DNA of 64,000 nucleotides. It comes from Clostridiales bacterium. GTDB lineage: Bacteria > Bacillota > Clostridia > Oscillospirales > Oscillospiraceae. The position numbers and the translations under genes were made by a program. The stretch spans positions 1-64,000 of the forward strand of contig JAHZBA010000010.1 in NCBI GenBank assembly GCA_019423635.1. Direction: 5' to 3'. Below are positions 58,811 through 64,000 of the stretch, piece by piece (the stretch's first letter is position 1; each line of letters begins with the position of its first letter). The notes below the pieces were generated by a model. It was not told where the DNA came from. It saw only the letters and a program-made list of their open reading frames with translations, and searched no databases.

Positions 58811-58885
58811 GCAGGGGCGGCTATGCGGTGCCCCATGAGATCCGGATCTTCCTTTGGACGGGCGGTTGATAACCGCCCCTACGCG
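58811..58885. repeat. GTAGGGGCGG-family repeat, degenerate copy
   Basis: GCAGGGGCGGCTATGCGGTG...GAGATCCGGATCTTCC...GACGGGCGGTTGATAACCGCCCCTACG, same layout as 9654-9735. The spacer 58777-58999 otherwise shows only A/T-rich sequence before the XRE gene. Confidence 0.75.
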
Positions 58886-58999
58886 CCGGATCTCCCCTGG
58901 GACTCCCCATAACGCTCCCGGGATTGCTCATATTTTAGCTTTTTATACACTCCTCATTATATCACCAAATTCTTAGCTGTCAATAGAAAGTGCTGAATT

Positions 59000-59302
59000 A
59001 TGGACACTTTTAAAAACCGTCTCAAGGCGGAGCGGAGCAGGCAAAAACTGAAGCAGCAGGACCTCGCGTCTCGCTGCGGCATCCCCTACTCTACCTACCG
59101 CCGGTATGAGACAGAGACCGGGGACCCGCCGCTGTCGGTGGCGGTGAAGCTGGCGGAGGCGCTGGGCGTGAGCCTGGACTACCTCACGGGGCGGACTGAC
59201 TCCCCCGCGCCCGGCGCGCCGCCGGTTTCCCCACCGCCCAATCGAGCCGAAGCTGCTTTGCGAAAAATCCGCAAAATTCTGGATGAGACAGAGCGAAGGT
59301 AG
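59000..59302 (+). CDS. XRE-type regulator with C-terminal tail
   Basis: 100 aa. HTH domain in residues 1-68 (LKQQDLASRCGIPYSTYRRYETETG, VKLAEALGVSLDYLTGRTD; split), then a Pro-rich linker and a charged helix. Weak ribosome binding site (AGAAAGTG). It precedes mscL by 45 bases; whether it controls mscL is unclear. Confidence 0.85.
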   Translation: MDTFKNRLKAERSRQKLKQQDLASRCGIPYSTYRRYETETGDPPLSVAVKLAEALGVSLDYLTGRTDSPAPGAPPVSPPPNRAEAALRKIRKILDETERR

Positions 59303-59347
59303 CTCCTAACTGTATATCCTTTCATCCATATAACAGGAGGTTTTCAT

Positions 59348-59755
59348 ATGACTGAGAAAACGACCGGGTTCTTCGCGGAATTCAAGACCTTCATCGCCCG
59401 GGGAAACGTGATGGACATGGCGGTGGGCGTCATCATCGGCGGCGCCTTCTCCAACATCACCAATTCCCTCATCAACGACATCGTGATGCCCCTGCTGGGC
59501 ATCCTCACGGGCAGCATCTCCTTTGCGGAGCTGCAGGTGAACATCGGACCCGCCGTCGTCACCTACGGCAACTTCATTCAGGCCGTGCTGAACTTCCTGG
59601 TAATGGCCTTCGTGGTCTTCTGCCTGGTGAAGGCCATCAACTCCTTCCACCGCAGGAAGGACGAGGCGCCCGCGGCGCCTCCCGCTCCCCCGGAGCCCTC
59701 CAAAGAGGAGCTGCTTCTGACGGAGATCCGGGACCTTTTGAAGGAGCGGGGATGA
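59348..59755 (+). CDS. mscL: large-conductance mechanosensitive channel
   Basis: 135 aa, two membrane helices. N-terminal FKTFIARGNVMDMAVGVIIG with GAFSNITNSLINDIVMPLLG is the MscL pore helix; the C terminus has a Pro/Ala linker and the amphipathic bundle SKEELLLTEIRDLLKER. Opens under membrane tension to release solutes. AGGAGG 8 bases upstream; stop overlaps rsmG. Confidence 0.96.
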   Translation: MTEKTTGFFAEFKTFIARGNVMDMAVGVIIGGAFSNITNSLINDIVMPLLGILTGSISFAELQVNIGPAVVTYGNFIQAVLNFLVMAFVVFCLVKAINSFHRRKDEAPAAPPAPPEPSKEELLLTEIRDLLKERG

Positions 59756-60462
59756 TCGCACCGCTGCTGGAGCGGGGCCTTGGAGCCCTGGGCCTCACGC
59801 CCCCGCCGGGGGCCGTGGAGCAGCTGGACCGCTACGCCCGGCTGCTGCTGGAGAAAAACGAGGTGATGAACCTCACCGCCATCACGGAGCCGGAGCAGGT
59901 GGCCAGGCTCCACATGCTGGACTGCGCCGCCCTGCTGAACGTCTGCCCTCTGGAGGGCAAACGGCTTCTGGACGTGGGCACCGGGGCGGGATTTCCCGGC
60001 GTGGTGCTGAAAATTCTGGTTCCCTCCCTGGATGTGACGCTGCTGGACAGCCTGAACAAGCGGCTGGACTGGCTGGAGGAGACCTGCGCCGCCCTGGGGC
60101 TCCGGGGAATCCGGACCGTCCACGCCCGGGCGGAGGAGCTCAGCCACGACGGCGCCTTCCGGGAGCAGTTCGACGTGGTGACCTCCCGGGCTGTGGCGGC
60201 GCTGCCGGTGCTGGCGGAGCTGTGCCTGCCCTATCTCCAAACCGGCGGCGTGATGCTGGCCATGAAGTCCGTAGACTCGGACCGGGAGCTGGCGGCGGCG
60301 GAGGGCGCCATCCGGACCCTGGGGGGACAGGCAGAGCGGGCGGAAAATTACCAAATTCCGGAAACTGATGTGTCTCACCGGGCGATTGTGGTAAAAAAAG
60401 TGGAAAAATGTGAAAAAAAATATCCCAGAACATTTGCAAAAATCAAGAAGAATCCATTATAA
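59752..60462 (+). CDS. rsmG: 16S rRNA (guanine-N7) methyltransferase RsmG
   Basis: 236 aa. SAM-binding motif LLDVGTGAGFPGVVLKI (about 69-85), NEVMNLTAI near residue 37 and VTSRAVAALPVLAELC (about 144). Methylates G527 in 16S rRNA. Starts within the mscL stop (ATGA-type overlap). In many bacteria gidB adjoins parAB near the origin; here parAB is 4 kb upstream with serS and regulators between. Confidence 0.94.
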   Translation: MIAPLLERGLGALGLTPPPGAVEQLDRYARLLLEKNEVMNLTAITEPEQVARLHMLDCAALLNVCPLEGKRLLDVGTGAGFPGVVLKILVPSLDVTLLDSLNKRLDWLEETCAALGLRGIRTVHARAEELSHDGAFREQFDVVTSRAVAALPVLAELCLPYLQTGGVMLAMKSVDSDRELAAAEGAIRTLGGQAERAENYQIPETDVSHRAIVVKKVEKCEKKYPRTFAKIKKNPL

Positions 60463-60463
60463 T
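60434..60463 (+). promoter_or_regulatory. promoter of the MinD-like gene (inside the end of rsmG)
   Basis: TTGCAA (60434-60439), 18-base spacer, TATAAT (60458-60463), overlapping the rsmG stop. It leaves a leader of about 185 bases before ATG 60654. Confidence 0.75.
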
Positions 60464-60653
60464 ACGAATGTACAGATCTTTGGGACGTCCGATTCTCTCC
60501 GCGCCCGCGGCGTTCCGTCAAAAGGGCCTGCCCCGGGGGAGCGTGCACTCCCGGCTCCGGTTTTCCTGGGCGCCGGAGATTGGCGGGACTTTTTGAGGGG
60601 ACGCTGTCGGCAGAGAGGGACCCGGAGGCGCCCGAGCGGAAGGAGGGCCAGGG

Positions 60654-61394
60654 ATGGGACAGTGTATTGCCGTGGTATCCGGCAAGGGAGGCACCGGAAA
60701 GACCTCCTTTGCCGCCGGCGTGGGCTCCGCCCTGGCCATGACCGGGAAGCGGGTGCTGTGCGTGGACTGCGACATCGGCCTGCGGAACCTGGATCTGGCC
60801 CTGGGGCTCTCGGACCGGACGCTGATGGACTTCACCGACGTGGCCCAGGGGCGATGCGCGCTGGAGAGCGCCGCCGTGAGCCACCCCCAGCTGCGGAACC
60901 TGTCCCTTCTGACGGCGCCGGTGCGCCGGCGGGGCCGGCCGGTGACGGAGGAGCAGATGGCGGCGCTGCTGGCGGAGGTCCGGGCCCGGTACGACTTCTG
61001 CCTGCTGGACGCGCCGGCGGGTCTGGGAGAGGGGTTTTTGCTGGCCACCGCGGCGGCGGACCGCTGCGTGGTGGTGACCACCTCCGACGCCTCCTCCCTG
61101 CGGGACGCCCAGCACACGGTGATGGAGCTCAGCCGCTTTTCCCAGCTGCATCTGGTGGTGAACCGGGTGCGCAGGAAGCTGCTGCGCAGTATGCACGCCA
61201 CCATTGACGACGCCATGGACAAGGCCGGGCTGCCCCTTCTGGGGGTGGTGCCGGAGGACGACGCGCTGCCGCTGTCTCTGAACCAGGGCACGCCGCTGCT
61301 GCTGGCGGAGGGGTACTCCCCTGCCGCCGCGGCATACCGAAACATCGCAACCCGTTTGCAGGGGGGCAAGGCGCCCCTGCTGCGGATCAAATAA
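60654..61394 (+). CDS. MinD-like septum-site ATPase
   Basis: 246 aa. Deviant Walker A GKGGTGKTS (10-18), switch CDIGLRNLDLALG as in MinD, Walker B FCLLDAPAGLG. The C terminus ends GKAPLLRIK and lacks a clear amphipathic membrane-targeting helix, and no minC or minE is next to it, so it may be a MinD paralogue (for example MinD2/FlhG-like) rather than a full Min system member. 21 bases upstream of the mgsA-like gene, with which it is probably co-transcribed. Confidence 0.85.
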   Translation: MGQCIAVVSGKGGTGKTSFAAGVGSALAMTGKRVLCVDCDIGLRNLDLALGLSDRTLMDFTDVAQGRCALESAAVSHPQLRNLSLLTAPVRRRGRPVTEEQMAALLAEVRARYDFCLLDAPAGLGEGFLLATAAADRCVVVTTSDASSLRDAQHTVMELSRFSQLHLVVNRVRRKLLRSMHATIDDAMDKAGLPLLGVVPEDDALPLSLNQGTPLLLAEGYSPAAAAYRNIATRLQGGKAPLLRIK

Positions 61395-61415
61395 GATAGG
61401 AAGGACCGTTGCCAC

Positions 61416-61829
61416 ATGAACATTGCTCTGATGTCCCACGACAACAAGAAGGATCTGATGGTTCAGTTCTGCACTGCTTACGCCGGGATTCTCTCTCACC
61501 ACCACATCTACGCCACCAACACCACCGGCCACATGGTCGCAGAAGCCACGGGTCTCAAGGTCCACTGCTTCCTCACCTACGCCCACGGCGGCAGCCAGCA
61601 GATCGGCGCGCGGATCGCGTACAACGAGTTTGACCTGGTGCTGTTCTTCAACGACCCCAGCAACGAGAGCATGGCGGGAGACATCTCCTACATCTCCCGG
61701 CTGTGCGACCAGAACAACATCCCCTTCGCCAGCAACATCGCCACGGCGGAGATGCTGGTGCTGGGTCTGGCCCGGGGCGATCTGGACTGGCGGTGCATTG
61801 TCAATCCCTCCACCCGGCCCATCGCGTAA
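61416..61829 (+). CDS. mgsA: methylglyoxal-synthase-like protein lacking the catalytic Asp
   Basis: 137 aa. MGS fold features: N-terminal MSHDNKKDLMVQF (His corresponding to E. coli His19), ATNTTG phosphate loop, GGSQQIGARI, FFNDPSNESMAGDI and NNIPFASNIATAEML. In E. coli MgsA the equivalent of GGSQQ is GGDQQ, whose Asp71 is the catalytic base; here it is Ser, and the His98 position is also changed. So methylglyoxal formation from DHAP is doubtful; a regulatory or other activity is possible. The minD-mgsA neighbourhood is typical for Clostridia. Confidence 0.8.
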   Translation: MNIALMSHDNKKDLMVQFCTAYAGILSHHHIYATNTTGHMVAEATGLKVHCFLTYAHGGSQQIGARIAYNEFDLVLFFNDPSNESMAGDISYISRLCDQNNIPFASNIATAEMLVLGLARGDLDWRCIVNPSTRPIA

Positions 61830-62065
61830 CGGCCGCCTCCCTTCAGGGGCGGCGCGGCCCCGGCGGGGCACAGGCCGGCGGCGCGGAGGCAGGACCTCCG
61901 GGGAAAGCGCCCGGCGCGGGCGGTATATCAAGCAGGCGAGGCTCCGCAGGATTTGCGGGGCAATGTTGTTGCGTCATCAGATCAGTACACTTATTTTCTA
62001 AATTGTGGAAATTCTGCGGGCGGTGGAACGGGTAATTTTCCGCTTTTTCTGCCTGCGTTTGGGTT

Positions 62066-62273
62066 TCAGGAGCGTTGCTCCTGATCCTTTTTGCAGGGGC
62101 TTTGCCCCTGGTTCCTTTGCAGGGGCTTTTCCCCTGGTTCCTTTGCGGGGGCTTTGCCCCTGACTCCTTCGCAGGGGCTCTGCCCCTGTACCCCTTTGCA
62201 GGGGCTCTGCCCCTGCACCCCGCCAGGGGCGCGGCGCCCCTGGACCCGCCTGACATGGGGGCTCCGCCCCCAT
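62066..62273 (+). repeat. tandem array of CAGGGGC/GCCCCTG hairpins upstream of hisS
   Basis: After TCAGGAGC-GTT-GCTCCTGA (62066-62084), hairpins start at 62094, 62120, 62146, 62172 and 62199, period 26-27, with GTTCCTTTG spacers, then two diverged stems (62224-62242, 62255-62273). Five near-identical units show recent tandem expansion. The array would be transcribed as the hisS leader. The rest of 61830-62065 shows nothing recognisable. Confidence 0.85.
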
Positions 62274-62306
62274 ACCCCCTCACTTTTATGCAAGGAGACT
62301 GACACT

Positions 62307-63662
62307 ATGTCCAAAATGACACCCCGGACCCTCTCCGGTTTCATGGAGCTCCTCCCCGGTCCTCAGCAGCAGATGGAGCAGATCATGGAGACCCTCCGGA
62401 ATACTTACGCCCTCTACGGCTTTACCCCCCTGGACACCCCCGTTATCGAAGCCAGCGATGTGCTGCTGGCCAAGGGCGGCGGCGAGACGGAGAAACAGAT
62501 CTACCGCTTCCAGAAGGGCGACGCCGACCTCTCCCTCCGCTTTGACCTCACGGTGCCTCTGGCCAAGTATGTGGCCCTGCACTACAACGACCTCACCTTC
62601 CCCTTCCGCCGCTATCAGATCGGCAAGGTCTACCGGGGGGAGCGGGCCCAGCGGGGGCGCTTCCGGGAGTTCTACCAGGCGGACATCGACGTCATCGGCG
62701 ACGGGAAGCTGGACATCATCAACGAGGCGGAGATCCCCGCCATCATCTACCGGACCTTCTCCGCCCTGGGGCTGCGGCGCTTTCAGATTCGGGTCAACAA
62801 CCGGAAGATCCTCAATGGCTTCTACGCCCTTCTGGGGCTGACGGAGCAGGCCCAGGACATCATGCGCACCGTGGACAAGCTGGACAAGATCGGCGAAGGG
62901 AAGGTGTCCGCCATTTTGCAGGAGGACCTGGGGCTCTCCCAGGAAAACGCCCGGGAAATTCTGTCCTTTATCGCCATCACCGGGGACAGCCAGGCCGTCC
63001 TCACCCGGCTGGAGCAGTACCGGGGCCGCCATGCGCTCTTTGACCAGGGTCTGGCGGAGCTGGGCACCGTGGTCCGCTATCTGGGGGATTTCGGCGTCCC
63101 GGCGGAGAACTTTGCCGTGGATCTCACCATCGCCCGGGGGCTGGACTACTACACCGGCACCGTGTACGAGACCACGCTGCTGGATCATCCGGAGATCGGC
63201 TCCGTGTGCTCCGGCGGGCGCTATGATAACCTGGCGGAATATTACACCGATAAACAACTCCCCGGCGTGGGAATTTCCATTGGACTGACCCGGCTGTTCT
63301 ACGTGCTGGGGGAGCAGGGGATGCTGAACCCGGAGCTGAACACCGCCCCGGCGGACGTGCTGATCCTGCCCATGACGGAGGACCTCTCCCCCGCCATTGC
63401 CCTGGCCACGCAGCTGCGAAGCAGCGGGATTCGGACCCAGCTCCACTGCGAGCAGAAGAAGTTCAAGCAGAAGATCTCCTACGCGGACAAGCTGGGGATT
63501 CCCTACGTGATTTTCCTGGGGGAGGATGAAATTAAGGACGGCGTCGTGGCCTGCAAGGACATGAAAAGCGGCGAGCAGACGAAGCTGGACGCCGCGGCGA
63601 CGGTTTACCGCATCAAGGCGGGGCTGGAGGCCCGGAATACGGGAAGCGTTATTCGGGAGTGA
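62307..63662 (+). CDS. hisS: histidyl-tRNA synthetase
   Basis: 451 aa from ATG 62307, AAGGAG 10 bases upstream; the frame is open further upstream only through the hairpin array. Class II core: motif 2 in YQIGKVYRGERAQRGRFREF, histidine motifs GLDYYTGTVYE (HisA) and SGGRYDNL (HisB), and a C-terminal anticodon domain (about 355-440). LDTPVIE near the start and RFDLTVPLAKYVA are also typical. Charges tRNA-His. Confidence 0.97.
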   Translation: MSKMTPRTLSGFMELLPGPQQQMEQIMETLRNTYALYGFTPLDTPVIEASDVLLAKGGGETEKQIYRFQKGDADLSLRFDLTVPLAKYVALHYNDLTFPFRRYQIGKVYRGERAQRGRFREFYQADIDVIGDGKLDIINEAEIPAIIYRTFSALGLRRFQIRVNNRKILNGFYALLGLTEQAQDIMRTVDKLDKIGEGKVSAILQEDLGLSQENAREILSFIAITGDSQAVLTRLEQYRGRHALFDQGLAELGTVVRYLGDFGVPAENFAVDLTIARGLDYYTGTVYETTLLDHPEIGSVCSGGRYDNLAEYYTDKQLPGVGISIGLTRLFYVLGEQGMLNPELNTAPADVLILPMTEDLSPAIALATQLRSSGIRTQLHCEQKKFKQKISYADKLGIPYVIFLGEDEIKDGVVACKDMKSGEQTKLDAAATVYRIKAGLEARNTGSVIRE

Positions 63663-63733
63663 TAAGGGGTTTTGGGTGATCGAATGGACTTCCTTCCCCT
63701 TCCCCTTCCGCTGCCGCCAATCTGACGCCCTGC

Positions 63734-63988
63734 CTACAACCGGCCAAGGGCAATGCCCATGGACAGGGCACAGCAGAAGGATGCCTCATCCTCTAAATAC
63801 GCTATCCTCGCGTTCCGTGTTAACAGCCCATCCAACTGTTTTTCCTGCTCTGCCGTCAATGTAGACCGAAATGCTTCCCAGTCTTCCTCAATGTAAAGGA
63901 CTGCCTGCCGATATTCCGCCGTCTGGAGATAGCGGGAAACCTGCCCTTCTTGCGCGTAAAAGTAGAGAGTATTCATCAGAGAATTCAT
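63734..63988 (-). CDS. DUF6809-like small helical protein
   Basis: 84 aa from ATG 63988, AGGAG 7 bases upstream. Entirely helical, with conserved spacing TLYFYAQEGQV, EYRQAVLYIEEDWEAFRSTL and FCCALSMGIALG. Aligned with the amber-interrupted relative at 58111-58380. Such proteins are common, small and uncharacterised in Clostridia, often near mobile or regulatory genes. Upstream sequence is cut by the window end. Confidence 0.75.
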   Translation of the reverse strand: MNSLMNTLYFYAQEGQVSRYLQTAEYRQAVLYIEEDWEAFRSTLTAEQEKQLDGLLTRNARIAYLEDEASFCCALSMGIALGRL

Positions 63989-64000
63989 AAAATCGCTCCT

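Noticed and set aside
1..64000. tRNA and rRNA genes
   Set aside because: No cloverleaf with a GGTTCGAATCC-type arm or rRNA signature was seen on either strand by eye; a covariance search would settle it.

Overview
The window is GC-rich DNA (most genes have G or C at third codon positions) from a low-copy-protein-dense bacterial chromosome. The gene set points to the Clostridia, most likely Oscillospiraceae (the Oscillibacter/Flavonifractor/Lawsonibacter/Dysosmobacter type). Signs are ZapA followed by a U32 peptidase, a YwiB-like gene between murI and argS, Soj/Spo0J with many perfect parS sites, an SLH surface protein, DnaD/DnaI-type primosome proteins and GTG/TTG starts behind AAGGAGG-type ribosome binding sites. 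The genus is inference; no rRNA or tRNA gene was found.

Layout. 1-7.3 kb: two divergent units encoding zinc-ribbon membrane proteins (a 878-aa protein with repeated extracellular segments plus a 132-aa partner; a zinc ribbon/TPR/vWA/C-type lectin protein followed by a GH3 glycosidase). 7.3-9.3 kb: zur-znuC-znuB with a Fur-type box on its promoter. 10-12.4 kb: sugar nucleotidyltransferase, SGNH hydrolase, and a 219-bp MITE. 12.4-15.5 kb: a membrane-protein operon (58 aa, 118 aa, DUF2975, XRE regulator, DUF4173). 16-21.3 kb: MarR regulator, heterodimeric ABC exporter, flavoprotein. 21.4-26.8 kb: DUF6512, azlCD, murI-ywiB-argS. 27-29.2 kb: lspA-rluD and a Crh/HPr-like gene. 29.3-34.9 kb: LRR/SLH surface protein, then arcA, arcB and a YfcC transporter (arginine deiminase pathway). 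35-41.2 kb: GlsB-type membrane protein, TatD-associated radical SAM protein, duplicated XRE genes, a broken RHH gene, and dnaD-dnaI-mtnN-tatD. 42-46 kb: a PoNi-like immunity gene, flavodoxin, zapA-U32. 46-53 kb: dut, maf, mreC-mreD-PBP2 (cell shape/elongation), GH13 amylase. 53.5-60.5 kb: parA-parB, a coiled-coil membrane protein, serS, small regulators, mscL-rsmG. 60.6-64 kb: MinD-like ATPase, methylglyoxal-synthase-like protein, hisS, and a DUF6809-type gene.

The parA/parB pair, seven intact 16-bp parS palindromes and one split parS between 47.0 and 56.3 kb mark this as an origin-proximal domain where chromosome segregation, cell-wall elongation (Mre/PBP2) and division (ZapA, MinD-like) genes cluster.

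Spacers are filled with repeats of at least eight kinds. The most notable is a family of roughly 125-160-bp hairpin-rich elements present three times: one copy lies precisely inside a parS site (with a TCA duplication), one inside a ribbon-helix-helix gene (precise removal restores the reading frame), and one between genes. Other oddities are an SLH protein whose frame runs without a stop through a strong intrinsic terminator, a MITE that supplies the stop codon of its neighbour, a methylglyoxal-synthase-like protein lacking the catalytic Asp, and a self-complementary Shine-Dalgarno hairpin in front of lspA.
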